Numbered from the stretch's first letter, positions 52,609 through 62,410 are shown. The stretch is DNA of 64,000 bases from Sansalvadorimonas sp965221135 (GCA_965221135.1 CBDCRZ010000069.1:248001-312000), one strand, 5' to 3'. The notes: generated by a model from the letters alone, not told the origin. Made by a program: numbers and translations.

Positions 52609-53469
52609 TTAGCTAACTCTCAGAGTACGCAGGTTTTGTTTCACATTTTCGAGTTGTACAGCAAGTTCCGGGCCGCGGGTGTTAGCAACACCCATGGCAA
52701 GTATATCGATCACCGTGAGTTGCACGATGCGCGAGGTTAATGGGGTATAGATATCAGTGTCTTCAGGCACATCCACAGCAATGGTCAGTTCAGCATGCTG
52801 GGCCAGTGGAGAATCGCCTGGGCAGAGGGAGACAACACGGGCGCCCTGTTTTCGGGCAAGGTTGACCATGTGAAGCAACTCTCTGGTGCGTCCGGTCTGG
52901 GAAATAGCGAGCACCGCATCTTCCGGCCCAAGGGTGGCAGCAGAAATGGATTGCATATGGGGGTCGGAATAAGCGGAGGCATTCACCTGAAGGCGAAAAA
53001 ACTTGTGCTGGGCATCGTTGGCAACATTACCCGAAGCCCCAAAACCGTAAAATTCTATACGGCGTGCCTCACTGAAAATCTTGATGGTGGCATCAAGAGT
53101 GTCAGTGCAGATATTGTTTCGCACATCCAGCAGGCTAAACACAGTGGCATCAAACACCTTGCGGGTGATGGTGCTGGTGTCGTCATTGTCGCTGATAATA
53201 AAGCGTGAGAAATCATTGCGGGCAGCGAGGGTTTCGGCCAGCTGAAGTTTAAAGTCCTGGAAGCCTTTACAGTTCAGGGCACGACAAAAACGCACAACCG
53301 TTGGTTCACTGACATCACATTGCGCTGCCAGTTCTGCAATACTGGTACGCACAATATCAGCAGGGTGCTTTTGAATGTAATCGGCGACTTTCTGTTCAGA
53401 TTTTCTTAGCAGGTCGCGCTTTCTTTCTATCTGCCGAAGCAGATTATTTATTGGCATACCCTGTTTCAC
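52609..53469 (-). CDS. hexR: RpiR/MurR-family transcriptional regulator HexR
   Basis: HexR-type repressors control Entner-Doudoroff and central carbon genes and sense 2-keto-3-deoxy-6-phosphogluconate. The 286-residue product has an N-terminal RpiR helix-turn-helix (TSIAELAAQCDVSEPTVVRFCRAL at about 43-66) and a C-terminal SIS domain (IEFYGFGASGNVANDAQHKF; AISQTGRTRELL). The first in-frame codon is GTG at 53469; the ATG at 53457 (MPINNLL) is equally likely. A 15-bp palindrome TGTAT-N5-ATACA lies at 53492-53506. Confidence 0.88.
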   Translation of the reverse strand: MKQGMPINNLLRQIERKRDLLRKSEQKVADYIQKHPADIVRTSIAELAAQCDVSEPTVVRFCRALNCKGFQDFKLQLAETLAARNDFSRFIISDNDDTSTITRKVFDATVFSLLDVRNNICTDTLDATIKIFSEARRIEFYGFGASGNVANDAQHKFFRLQVNASAYSDPHMQSISAATLGPEDAVLAISQTGRTRELLHMVNLARKQGARVVSLCPGDSPLAQHAELTIAVDVPEDTDIYTPLTSRIVQLTVIDILAMGVANTRGPELAVQLENVKQNLRTLRVS

Positions 53470-53491
53470 AAATGTGAAGTTTTTATTTTAA

Positions 53492-53506
53492 TGTATGTGT
53501 TATACA
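53492..53506 (-). promoter_or_regulatory. palindrome upstream of hexR, possible autoregulatory site
   Basis: TGTAT-GTGTT-ATACA has the 15-bp length and TGTA...TACA ends of HexR sites. A second dyad, TTCACA-AA-TGTGAA, overlaps the alternative start region at 53465-53478. Confidence 0.4.
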
Positions 53507-53631
53507 ACAAATTGCGGCTTACCACTATATGGTGTTTCGGATTTAAAGCTGGTTTTGTTGTTGGTGTTCTCTAAAAATACCGACTTATACAAGTCTTTAA
53601 TGCCTATCACAGAACAGGAATCAGTGTTTTT

Positions 53632-53889
53632 ATGAAGAAGTATAAAAATGAAGCGCAGTTGGTAAAACTGGCCATTCAGGTGGGGTCACGCTACGCAGAA
53701 AACCGGGGCTATAAAGGGTTTGGTCAGGGGATTTCTCCCAAAGATAAGGTCGAAAGTATTTATCGTCTGCTGGTGAAGGATAATGTCATACAGCCCCTTC
53801 CGGAAGATAAAGAAGATGGGCCTGGCATGAAGCGTCGGCTGGTGGTCTGGCTGGTGTCCAAACTCCCTGAAGATCATCCACTGTTATAA
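53632..53889 (+). CDS. DUF5062-like small protein
   Basis: The 85-residue protein (MKKYKNEAQLVKLAIQVG, GYKGFGQGISPKDKVESIYR, LLVKDNVIQPLPEDKED and a C-terminal WLVSKLPEDHPLL) fits the DUF5062 family known from Vibrio and relatives. It has no signal peptide and is largely helical. Function is unknown. It is convergent with the EAL/GGDEF gene and divergent from hexR. Confidence 0.7.
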   Translation: MKKYKNEAQLVKLAIQVGSRYAENRGYKGFGQGISPKDKVESIYRLLVKDNVIQPLPEDKEDGPGMKRRLVVWLVSKLPEDHPLL

Positions 53890-53894
53890 AGCGA

Positions 53895-56792
53895 TCAGCA
53901 GACTGATAATAACTCTTCTTCCTTAGGTATGCGGATTGCGAGGAAGTTATTAAAATCGGAAATTGGAAGAGGGCGACTGATGAAGTACCCCTGAACCTCA
54001 TCGCATTTGTGGTTCTTCAGGAAGTTGATGTGATCACGTTCCTCTACACCTTCAGCAATCACTCGCAGGTCAAGGCTGTGAGCCATGACAATAATAGCGC
54101 GGGTGATTGCGGCATCGTTGTCATTATCTCCAAGATGAGAAATAAATGAGCGATCAATCTTGATGCTGTCTACAGGTAGTCGTTTCAAGTAACTCAGAGA
54201 TGAATAACCGGTTCCAAAATCATCAATGCTGAGACTGACACCGAGGTCACGTATTCTAGTCAGTATTTCAATGGATTCTTCCATGTGATTCATCAACTGA
54301 CTTTCTGTGATCTCAAGCTCAAGCAGTCGGGCAGGCAAGCCTGTCTGTTCAAGAATTGACTCCACCTCTTCTGCCAGATTCCCCTTACGCAACTGGTGAG
54401 CGGAGATATTGACCGAGACACGAATATTCCAGCCGGTTTTCATCCACACTTTGGCCTGCAGGCAGGACTGTTTCATTACAAAACGGCCAATATCGTGAAT
54501 GAGACCGGTTTCTTCAGCCACTGCAATAAAGGAGCCCGGCATGATCAGCCCTTTCTCAGGGTCATTCCAGCGGATCAGGGCTTCGGCAGTAGTAATGGAT
54601 CCCGATGGCAGGTTCATCTTGGGCTGGTAATAAACTTCCAGTTCATCCCCTTGAATAGCCCGGCGCAGGTCATTTTCGATCGACAGAGTTTCACGTGGAG
54701 TAGTACGCATCTGTTCATCAAAGAAGCTCACGGTATTACCGCCAAGATATTTGGACTGGTTCATGGCGATATCTGCCTGAGAGGCCAGCGTCTGAATCTC
54801 ACGACCATTTTCAGGGAAACGGCTGATGCCAATACTGGCTCCTATCAACAGGGTGTGTTCGCCAATAATGTAAGACTTGCAGAGGGTAGAGATAATTTCT
54901 TTGGCCAGCTCTTCCAGAGTCTCTTTATCGGTCCATGTGTCTATCACAATGGCGAATTCATCACTGGCCAGACGAGCCGTAGTACAGGCGCGGGCAGTAT
55001 GGCGCAGCAGTCGGCGAGAGACCTGTTGCAGGAGTTCATCACCGGTTTCATGACCGAGGGAATCATTGATGGACTTAAAGCGATCCAGATCAATCGTCAG
55101 CAGAGCCAGTTCTTGATTATGCTGCTCCGCTTTAGACAGAGCGTCATGGAAACGGGTCTGGAATTGTGCCCGGTTGGCGAGACCTGTGAGTGGGTCAAAA
55201 TTAGCCAGGTAACGGAGGCGTTCTTCTGTCTCCTTGTGATGGGTCAGGTCACGGAACAGGCCGACATAGTGAATAATCTGCCCTTTGTTATCTTTTACGG
55301 CCGTCATCTGCATCCAGACAGGAAAGGGTTCACCGTTTTTCCGCTGTTCAACAACTTCGCCCTGAACATAGCCTTCAGAGGCGACCTCCCGGTACATACT
55401 ACTGTAGTGATCTATGTTGCCTTTGACGTTTAGTTCGTCGGCTTTCTTATCAAAAATATCTTCATCGTTGTAGCCGGTCATTTCCCTGAATGCCCGGTTA
55501 ACAGTCATAAATTTAAAGCTGGTATCCAGAACGAAGATTGCGTCACTGGTGCTTTCAAAAACCGTCATAGCCAGACTGGCTTCCTGTTCATACTGGCGTT
55601 CGAAGCTGATATCCCGTCGTGTGCCCAGCATGCGTGAGACACGATTGTTGTGATTCCACTCCATGGCTTGCCCGCGATCTTCAACCCATACCCAGTGCCC
55701 ATCGGTATGACGGATACGGTACTTGGCCACATACTGATCAGTCTGACCCTGTATATGATTGATCAGAGCTTGTCTGACATCCGCCATATCCTGAGGGTGG
55801 ATCATATGTTCCAGGTGGCCTTTGTAGCCGTCCAGTTGGGATAAGTCATAGCCGAACAGTTCCCGAAAACGGCTGTGAAAAATAACATCACCTTCCATGT
55901 CCCAGTCCCAGAATCCCAGACGGCTGGCATCCAGAGCCTGGCTAAGACGCCGTTCACTATCCTGTAGAGCCTGGCTGGCTTCTTCTCGCTGGCTTATCTC
56001 TTCACTGAGGCGGGAGTTACTGAGAGTGAGCTCCCGTGTGCGGGTGGATACTGTTCTCTCAAGACTGTTATGGGCGTGTTCCAGCTCTTTGTGTGCCTTT
56101 TCAGTTTTATTATTTTCTTCGGCGAGGCGTTTACTCAAAGCCTGATTTTGCAGTTGCCGGGTCAGGGCGCTGGACGACACTTTGTTCATATAAAGAACGG
56201 GGTAAATCATAAGCCCAAACAGTGTAGGCCCGGCAAGTGCCCACAGTCGTTGATCTCCTATATTAGAAGACCAGTACCACCAGGAGAGTCCCAAAGTCAG
56301 GGGCAGTGCAAAACACAGAAAGGCGGGGATATAAATTGAATAGAGCACAGCGCAGGCAAAAATAGCGGCAGTGGTGACAGTAAAGAGGACCACCATATCC
56401 GCAGCCGGAGCAAAGGGCATGACCATAATGGAGCCAACAGAGAGTAGAAAGCTGCCGCAAAGGTTGGCCAGATTAAAGAAGAGAAACCAGAGCTGCTGGC
56501 GTCTGGGGTGAGCGATTTCACTTTGTTCAAAGGCGCGGTGGGTTTGGAGCCGCAGAACAGCAAAGAGGATCAGGCTTACGAAAAATACAGTGGCCGCAGA
56601 CAGATATTCTGGCTGCCAGAGAAAAATAATGGAGGTGGTATAGCAAAGTGCGAGAATAACAAACAGGCGCAACGAAGAGTGGTGCAGAAGTTTGAGTTGT
56701 TCTGAACGCAGTTGGGTATGCAGCCAGTTATGATCCTCAACCTGAGGATTTTTTTCTGTCTGTTTAAAAAGTTGTTGTGCTGTTTGATTCAT
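53895..56792 (-). CDS. membrane PAS-GGDEF-EAL protein, probable cyclic-di-GMP phosphodiesterase
   Basis: The 965-residue protein has an N-terminal membrane region with about six helices (residues 40-205), a coiled coil (about 220-290), two PAS domains (about 290-405 with FWDWDMEGDV, and about 410-525 with AIFVLDTSFKFMTVNRAFREMTGY), a GGDEF domain, and a C-terminal EAL domain. The GGDEF signature is degenerate (LASDEFAI), so cyclase activity is doubtful. The EAL part is complete: AEALIRW, SVNISAHQL, LELEITESQL, DDFGTGYSSL and VIAEGVE. It therefore most likely hydrolyses cyclic di-GMP in response to a PAS signal. Confidence 0.9.
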   Translation of the reverse strand: MNQTAQQLFKQTEKNPQVEDHNWLHTQLRSEQLKLLHHSSLRLFVILALCYTTSIIFLWQPEYLSAATVFFVSLILFAVLRLQTHRAFEQSEIAHPRRQQLWFLFFNLANLCGSFLLSVGSIMVMPFAPAADMVVLFTVTTAAIFACAVLYSIYIPAFLCFALPLTLGLSWWYWSSNIGDQRLWALAGPTLFGLMIYPVLYMNKVSSSALTRQLQNQALSKRLAEENNKTEKAHKELEHAHNSLERTVSTRTRELTLSNSRLSEEISQREEASQALQDSERRLSQALDASRLGFWDWDMEGDVIFHSRFRELFGYDLSQLDGYKGHLEHMIHPQDMADVRQALINHIQGQTDQYVAKYRIRHTDGHWVWVEDRGQAMEWNHNNRVSRMLGTRRDISFERQYEQEASLAMTVFESTSDAIFVLDTSFKFMTVNRAFREMTGYNDEDIFDKKADELNVKGNIDHYSSMYREVASEGYVQGEVVEQRKNGEPFPVWMQMTAVKDNKGQIIHYVGLFRDLTHHKETEERLRYLANFDPLTGLANRAQFQTRFHDALSKAEQHNQELALLTIDLDRFKSINDSLGHETGDELLQQVSRRLLRHTARACTTARLASDEFAIVIDTWTDKETLEELAKEIISTLCKSYIIGEHTLLIGASIGISRFPENGREIQTLASQADIAMNQSKYLGGNTVSFFDEQMRTTPRETLSIENDLRRAIQGDELEVYYQPKMNLPSGSITTAEALIRWNDPEKGLIMPGSFIAVAEETGLIHDIGRFVMKQSCLQAKVWMKTGWNIRVSVNISAHQLRKGNLAEEVESILEQTGLPARLLELEITESQLMNHMEESIEILTRIRDLGVSLSIDDFGTGYSSLSYLKRLPVDSIKIDRSFISHLGDNDNDAAITRAIIVMAHSLDLRVIAEGVEERDHINFLKNHKCDEVQGYFISRPLPISDFNNFLAIRIPKEEELLSVC

Positions 56793-57047
56793 ATAGCCCG
56801 GACACTTGCTCTTTGGCTAATAACAGGAATCCATCCCTTATTTTTTATTTTTGTGTATCCGTTCACATATCTATTAAGCCCAAAGAGACATTGGATAGCA
56901 AGCTCTCAGGTAAGAATCATTTGCACCTGAGAACTGAGTCTGTGACATCTGCGGATTAGATCGATTGCATCACCGGATAAACAGAAGCATCGGTTTTCGT
57001 TACACTTGTGTTCTTTAAAATTTCTTCTGAGTAGACAACTAATATTT

Positions 57048-59231
57048 ATGGACGTCACCGCAATACTCGACTCTCTAAATGATGCCCAGCGTGAGGCGGT
57101 GACACTGCCTCTGACTTCAGGACTGGTTCTGGCCGGTGCCGGCAGTGGTAAAACACGGGTTCTGGTACACCGGATTGCCTTTCTGGTGCAAACACAGGGA
57201 CTTTCTCCCTGGTCCATTATGGCGGTGACCTTTACCAACAAAGCGGCCGCTGAGATGCGAGGTCGAATTGAAGAGATGCTCGACATGCCAGTGCGCGGCA
57301 TGTGGGTCGGAACCTTCCACGGTCTGGCTCATCGTCTGTTACGTGCCCACTGGAAGGAAGCCGGTCTGCCGGAGAACTTCCAGATTCTCGACAGTGATGA
57401 TCAGCTCAGAATTGTTAAGCGAATTATGAAAGCCCAGGGGCTGGACGACAGCAGGTGGCCGCCCCGTCAGGCTCAGTGGTTTATTAACGGTAAAAAAGAT
57501 GAAGGTCTGCGCCCTCATCACTATGACCCCGGCCATGACCTCTACGAGAAAACCCTGCACGCGGTGTACACCGCCTATGAAGAACAGTGCAAGCAACTCG
57601 GAGTTGTGGATTTTGCGGAACTGCTGATGCGTTCCAATGAACTCTGGCTCTCCAACACTCAGCTGCGTGACCACTATCGTGACCGTTTCCGTTATGTGCT
57701 GGTAGACGAGTTTCAGGATACTAACTCTGTTCAGTACGCCTGGCTGCGCAATCTCGTAGGCGACAGCGACAATATGATGGTTGTAGGTGATGACGATCAG
57801 TCCATCTACGGCTGGCGTGGTGCGAAGATTGAAAACATTCATAACTTCACCCGCGATTTCAGTAATGCCAAAACCATTAAGCTGGAACAGAATTACCGTT
57901 CTACCGGCACCATCCTGAAAGCTGCAAATACTCTGATTGCCAATAACCCTGACCGTCTTGGCAAAGACTTGTGGACAGAAGGGGTAGATGGCGAGCCTAT
58001 TCATGTTTACTCCGGCTTTAACGAAGTGGATGAAGCCCGCTTTATCAGTGACCGCATTCAGGACAGCATCAGTAAAGGTATGGCGCGCAGTGATATGGCC
58101 ATTCTCTACCGTTCCAACGCCCAGTCCCGGGTGTTGGAAGAAGCTATGCTGCGCACCGGTATTCCTTACCGTATCTATGGTGGTCAGCGCTTCTTCGAGC
58201 GGGCAGAAATTAAAAATGCCATGGCTTACCTGCGTCTATCCAGTAACAGTGCCGATGACACTTCTCTGGAGCGTGTTATTAATGTTCCGCCCCGGGGCAT
58301 TGGCGATAAAACTGTACAGGCTATTCGTGATGTGGCTCGTGGCGGCAATGTCTCCATGTGGCGTGCTGCACGGCAGATGGTGGAACAAAAACTGATGACG
58401 GCTCGTGCCAGCAATGCTGTTGCCAGTTTTATTGAGATGATTGAAGGGTTGTCTTCCTCTGGTGATTCTCTGCCATTGCATGAGTTTGCCGATCACACCA
58501 TTCAGATGAGTGGCCTGATCGAGATGTACCAGAAAGAGAAAGGCGAGAAGGGCCGGGCCCGTATTGAAAACCTTGAGGAACTGGTGTCTGCGTGCAGAGA
58601 GTTTGATCCGGAAGAGGTGTTTGATGATGAAGAGCGTGATGCGCTTTCACCACTGGATGCATTTCTGGCTCACGCTGCACTGGAGGCCGGCGATACCCAG
58701 GCCGACCAGTTTACCGACAGTGTTCAGATGATGACGTTGCACTCTGCAAAAGGTCTGGAGTTCCCACTGGTATTCATGGCGGGCATGGAAGAAGGTCTGT
58801 TCCCTCACAAGATGTCTATGGAAGACCCGGACGGTTTGGAAGAGGAACGTCGTCTTTGTTATGTGGGCATCACCCGTGCCAAAGAACAGCTCTATATGAC
58901 CTACGCAGAGAATCGCCGGCTGCACGGTCAGGACACCATGAATCGTCCATCACGCTTCCTGCGGGAAATCCCTCGTGAGCTGATGGACGAAGTGCGTCTG
59001 AACGCCAGCATCAGCCGTCCGGTCACTGCAACATCTCGCGCTATTCCCAGTGCTGATGTTCCCGGTACTAACTTGCGTTTAGGCCAGCGGGTTCACCATG
59101 CAATGTTTGGTGAAGGTGTGGTGCTGAACTTCGAGGGTCAGGGGGCACAGGCTCGTGTGCAGGTGAACTTCGATTCCGAAGGCAGCAAGTGGTTGATGGT
59201 GGCTTACGCCAGGTTGGAAACTAACTTCTGA
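57048..59231 (+). CDS. uvrD: DNA helicase II UvrD
   Basis: UvrD is the SF1A 3'-5' helicase of nucleotide-excision and mismatch repair. The start at 57048 (MDVTAILDSLNDAQREAV) gives 727 residues, close to the E. coli protein; the open frame extends 14 codons further upstream. Seen are Walker A LAGAGSGKTRVL, TFTNKAAAEMRGR, Walker B YVLVDEFQDTNSVQ, GDDDQSIYGWRGA, LEQNYRSTGTIL, MTLHSAKGLEFPLVF, and the C-terminal Tudor-like region. No LexA-type box is apparent upstream. Confidence 0.97.
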   Translation: MDVTAILDSLNDAQREAVTLPLTSGLVLAGAGSGKTRVLVHRIAFLVQTQGLSPWSIMAVTFTNKAAAEMRGRIEEMLDMPVRGMWVGTFHGLAHRLLRAHWKEAGLPENFQILDSDDQLRIVKRIMKAQGLDDSRWPPRQAQWFINGKKDEGLRPHHYDPGHDLYEKTLHAVYTAYEEQCKQLGVVDFAELLMRSNELWLSNTQLRDHYRDRFRYVLVDEFQDTNSVQYAWLRNLVGDSDNMMVVGDDDQSIYGWRGAKIENIHNFTRDFSNAKTIKLEQNYRSTGTILKAANTLIANNPDRLGKDLWTEGVDGEPIHVYSGFNEVDEARFISDRIQDSISKGMARSDMAILYRSNAQSRVLEEAMLRTGIPYRIYGGQRFFERAEIKNAMAYLRLSSNSADDTSLERVINVPPRGIGDKTVQAIRDVARGGNVSMWRAARQMVEQKLMTARASNAVASFIEMIEGLSSSGDSLPLHEFADHTIQMSGLIEMYQKEKGEKGRARIENLEELVSACREFDPEEVFDDEERDALSPLDAFLAHAALEAGDTQADQFTDSVQMMTLHSAKGLEFPLVFMAGMEEGLFPHKMSMEDPDGLEEERRLCYVGITRAKEQLYMTYAENRRLHGQDTMNRPSRFLREIPRELMDEVRLNASISRPVTATSRAIPSADVPGTNLRLGQRVHHAMFGEGVVLNFEGQGAQARVQVNFDSEGSKWLMVAYARLETNF

Positions 59232-59361
59232 CGGCTTTAGTCGCTAGTTAAGACAGTGGTTAGCATGTTTGGGCTGGGAGTATTTCTGCTCCTGGCTCAG
59301 GCAATATATTGTTATTTGTTGTGCTCATTTATTTTTTATCTTTCAACATTTACTTCACCCT

Positions 59362-60522
59362 TCAATCAATATCATCATCATCAGTAATTTGCTCTTGCTG
59401 TATCCAGAGTTTGATTTTTTTGACAAGGTCATTTTGTTTAGCCGAAGTAAATCTGGCAAGTAACTGGGCATAGCTGCCTTCTTGCCTAACCCACTCCCTC
59501 AACACTCTCTCGGCTAATTTTTGTTCAGGGGCACTGTGATGGATCAAAGGGAGTGTCCACGACTTCACCCCAAGTATTTTATACAGGACATTGTGTAGAC
59601 ACTCTGAAGGCTCAAAATCCTCGAAAAGTTCAAAATACTCGACAAGTTCCACCAGGTGCTCCTCCCTGAGTGTGTATTGGAGGACTGGATTTATCTGCCA
59701 TGATGTATCTTCAGGAACAGATGTATCGTCAAGAGCTGCTGTTTTTTCAAGAGTTCGTGGCTCTGTTGTTTTCCCTTCACCGGGCAGGTGTTGGGGAGAT
59801 GCCGGGTGTACATCGGGGGTGGCCAGTGAAGCATCTTTAACCCCCTCCGGGCTATCAGCAAAGGGCATGGAATATAAATTCACAGGCTGACTGACTTCCG
59901 TACAGTTCAGAGTGCGGGAATACACGGACGTACAGGTGCATGGAGCAACATGCATGTTCAATCCCAATAAATCCGCAGTTTTGCGAAGGGCATTGGCCTC
60001 TCCGCAGCGGAGTAATCCAATCATGAGTGATCGATAGCTATGCTCTTGGCCGCCTCTCCAGGCTCGTATTATCTGATTCTTCAAGACATAAATACTTGAA
60101 TTTTCATCACAAAGAGACTGATAAGCGGAATAAGTCAATCCCAGGAAATCCGCAAATAGGGAAGGATAAAGGATTTCCCAGGCGATCTGGGAGAAAGTGG
60201 GGCCAGTTTCTGGCACTGAGGATGAGAGTTTTTCCCTGTTCTCTTCTGACAGAATCACCCCCAACCATTGTTGGCGAGCCTGTTCCATCATTCTGTTTTC
60301 AGGTTGCGGGGTGAAGTCGGGTATCGAATATTTGAGGCTCCAGCTTTGTGAGATTGTAGAAGTATTCTCCGTTGAACTGGATTCAGGTTTTGGGATTCTT
60401 CTGTCAGATGGATTGAACTGCTGAACACCAGTAGCAGTATGATGATGATGGGAGAGATCCCCAAGGCTTCTTGAGCGTACCATGCGAGGCTGTGCACAGC
60501 TTTCTGATCTCATATACTCCAT
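59362..60522 (-). CDS. protein with two death-fold-like modules, putative effector
   Basis: The start at 60522 (MEYMRSES) has GGGAG upstream; a second Met codon follows nine bases on, and the open frame extends to 60648 without support. The 386-residue protein has a polar, Ser/His-rich N-terminus (residues 1-85) and no signal peptide. Two helical regions then resemble death-domain topology. The first (about 110-185) has ADFLGLTYSAYQSLCD, a QIIRAWRGG strand-turn and LMIGLLRCGEANALRKTADLLGL. The second (about 285-375) has LYKILGVKSWTL, LAERVLREWVRQEGSYAQLL and LVKKIKLWIQQ. Such modules are frequent in host-associated Endozoicomonas-type genomes, but the call is inference. Confidence 0.6.
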   Translation of the reverse strand: MEYMRSESCAQPRMVRSRSLGDLSHHHHTATGVQQFNPSDRRIPKPESSSTENTSTISQSWSLKYSIPDFTPQPENRMMEQARQQWLGVILSEENREKLSSSVPETGPTFSQIAWEILYPSLFADFLGLTYSAYQSLCDENSSIYVLKNQIIRAWRGGQEHSYRSLMIGLLRCGEANALRKTADLLGLNMHVAPCTCTSVYSRTLNCTEVSQPVNLYSMPFADSPEGVKDASLATPDVHPASPQHLPGEGKTTEPRTLEKTAALDDTSVPEDTSWQINPVLQYTLREEHLVELVEYFELFEDFEPSECLHNVLYKILGVKSWTLPLIHHSAPEQKLAERVLREWVRQEGSYAQLLARFTSAKQNDLVKKIKLWIQQEQITDDDDID

Positions 60523-60753
60523 ATGTAACACTCCCGCCACCTGGCTCCTATAAATACATGTAAATAAGACAGCGACAAGTGATTCGAAGTTGCAACTCAA
60601 GAACAGATAGTTAGTGATACTGACATTTATACACAGGTTACTGAGCAAATTTCAGACACTTTTCTTTGGATATGACGTTGCCATCTTTCAGATTTTGCCT
60701 GTGGTCGTAGGAATCTGAAGAAGTGGGCAGGAAGAATAGATGCGAATAAAAGC

Positions 60754-60781
60754 GGAGGAGCTTGGGGGGGCAATCTCCTCC
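60754..60781 (-). terminator. terminator after mtr
   Basis: On the minus strand GGAGGAG / CTCCTCC forms a 7-bp stem followed by GCTTTTATT. A second hairpin, GGATGCC / GGCATCC, lies at 60784-60802, between it and the mtr stop. Confidence 0.75.
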
Positions 60782-60825
60782 ACGGATGCCTTTTCGGCAT
60801 CCATAATCAGGTATCTATAGTGCTG

Positions 60826-62100
60826 TTAGTGACCAAAGGCAGGCAACACTCCAAAGATATCAAGAGTCGCAAGAATCATAGATACGATACCGAAGGTCAG
60901 CACCAGTCCCAGTCGCAGGTTACCACCCGGTACACGGTACACATCAGCATTCTCATCGTTAGAGCGGCCCTTCATCGCCATAAGCACTGGAACAATAATA
61001 AAGGTGATGGTAATAATCAGGCCTGCATAGCCAATCGCTTTAATGAAGCCGTCTGGCGCCACAATGCCCAATACGGTTGGTGGTATAAAAGTGATGGCGG
61101 CTGTCTTGATGCGGCCAGTCGTATCATCCCCAAAACCAAACAGGTCGGCGATAAATTCAAACAGGCTCAGAGCTACGCCCAGGAAGGAACTCGCAATCGC
61201 CATATTGGAAAACAGGGTTACAAGGTTTGCAATATTGTCGCTTACGCTGGAGTGAGAGAGGGCTTCCAGCAGGGTGCCGATATTACCGCCAGCCGCCACA
61301 ATAGCCGGGAACTGGTCACGGCTGAGGTTACCAAACATAGCTGTTTGCCATACCGCGTAAATCGCCATAGTGATAAGAGAGCCGGACAACAGTGCTTTCT
61401 TAACCTTGCGATGGTCTTTGTTGTAGTACTTGGTAAGGCTGGGAACCGTATTCTGCATAGCGAAGCTCAATGCAATCACACTCAATGCTGTTAAGGAGTA
61501 ACGCAGAGACTCAGAGGTTTCCAGGTTGGGGAACAGGTAATCAACTCTGGCATTCCCCACAAGACCCTGGGCTGACATAGCGAAGCTGACGACCATGCCG
61601 CCAAGCAATGCCGTGGTGAAACGGTCGACCGCCTTGGTACCCACGAGAACAATAGAAGACAGTACAACGGAGAACAGCAGGCTGGCTGTGCCCTGACTTA
61701 TCGAGATGCTGGTGAAAGACTGCATGGTGCTGAGAATGACAGAGCTTCCGCCAGAGATGTAAGCGTACAGAATGATGTAAAGCAGGAAGGCGATGCAGGC
61801 ACTGTTAAATATGCGTCCACCGTTGCCCAGAGTACTTTGGGCAATGGTGTCGAAGCTGGCACCTTTGGGGAAGCGCAGGTTGGCTTCCAGCAGAAACAGA
61901 CCGGCACTGTACATGCAGTACCAGGCGAATAGCATCATAAGAACTGAGTAGCCATACCACATGCCGCTGGTTGCAATGGGAATAGAAAACATTCCTGCAC
62001 CAATAGCGGTTCCTGCGACAATCATTGTGCCACCAAAAGCGCTTCCGCTCTGCTCTTGCTGACCTGTATGTGCTGATGTGTCTAATACGGCTTCAGTCAT
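60826..62100 (-). CDS. mtr: aromatic amino acid permease of the Mtr/TyrP (HAAAP) family
   Basis: The 424-residue inner-membrane protein has about 11 hydrophobic segments. It starts with the family motif GGTMIVAGTAIGAGMFSIPI and has LLEANLRFPKG, SFAMQNTVPSLTKYYN and EFIADLFGFG as in E. coli Mtr and TyrP. It imports tryptophan or a related aromatic amino acid with protons. Its ATG overlaps the trpR stop by 8 bp, and a TrpR-type operator precedes trpR, so tryptophan supply should repress both genes; that supports a tryptophan-specific carrier. Confidence 0.9.
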   Translation of the reverse strand: MTEAVLDTSAHTGQQEQSGSAFGGTMIVAGTAIGAGMFSIPIATSGMWYGYSVLMMLFAWYCMYSAGLFLLEANLRFPKGASFDTIAQSTLGNGGRIFNSACIAFLLYIILYAYISGGSSVILSTMQSFTSISISQGTASLLFSVVLSSIVLVGTKAVDRFTTALLGGMVVSFAMSAQGLVGNARVDYLFPNLETSESLRYSLTALSVIALSFAMQNTVPSLTKYYNKDHRKVKKALLSGSLITMAIYAVWQTAMFGNLSRDQFPAIVAAGGNIGTLLEALSHSSVSDNIANLVTLFSNMAIASSFLGVALSLFEFIADLFGFGDDTTGRIKTAAITFIPPTVLGIVAPDGFIKAIGYAGLIITITFIIVPVLMAMKGRSNDENADVYRVPGGNLRLGLVLTFGIVSMILATLDIFGVLPAFGH

Positions 62101-62371
62101 AATCTCTGTCTATTAATTGTTTATCTGCTGGGCTTAATCTTTTCAGGGTGGTGGAACATCGGGTGATCTTGGCAATACTGACGTCTAAATCCGCCGCGAT
62201 TGCACGCTGGGAGCTGTCTCCTTTCATCAAGGCGCGCATGATGGCCAGACGTGAAGCAATGGAGCTTTGCTCTTCAGGAGTGAGCAAAACCTCTAGTACA
62301 TGATTCATGGCCTCAGCATCGGACTGGCTGTGAATCAGGTTAAGAACGTCAGGCCATAACTCTTTTGACAT
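62093..62371 (-). CDS. trpR: trp operon repressor TrpR
   Basis: The 92-residue protein follows the TrpR pattern: an N-terminal WPDVLNLIHSQSDAEAMNHVLEVLLTPEE, ASRLAIMRALMKGDSSQRAIAADLDVSIAKITRCST with the helix-turn-helix, and a short C-terminus. TrpR binds tryptophan as co-repressor. The gene overlaps mtr by 8 bp, an arrangement not found in E. coli, where trpR and mtr are separate. A strong TrpR-type dyad lies 22 bp upstream of the start codon, pointing to autoregulation. Confidence 0.93.
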   Translation of the reverse strand: MSKELWPDVLNLIHSQSDAEAMNHVLEVLLTPEEQSSIASRLAIMRALMKGDSSQRAIAADLDVSIAKITRCSTTLKRLSPADKQLIDRDYD

Positions 62372-62392
62372 GTCTGCGCAGGCTTCCAGTTT

Positions 62393-62410
62393 GTACTGGT
62401 CTAACAGTAC
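62393..62410 (-). promoter_or_regulatory. TrpR-type operator before trpR-mtr
   Basis: GTACTGGTCTAACAGTAC matches the ideal 18-bp TrpR palindrome (GTACTAGTTAACTAGTAC) at 13 positions, with perfect GTACT/AGTAC outer arms. Followed by GCAGG, it resembles the trpE operator. A possible minus-10 hexamer, TACTGT, overlaps the operator. Confidence 0.7.

Noticed and set aside
54396..55433. 345-codon plus-strand frame inside the GGDEF/EAL gene
   Set aside because: Shadow of a clearly identified multi-domain gene.
56930..57047. LexA box upstream of uvrD
   Set aside because: No CTG-N10-CAG with an AT-rich centre is present near the start.
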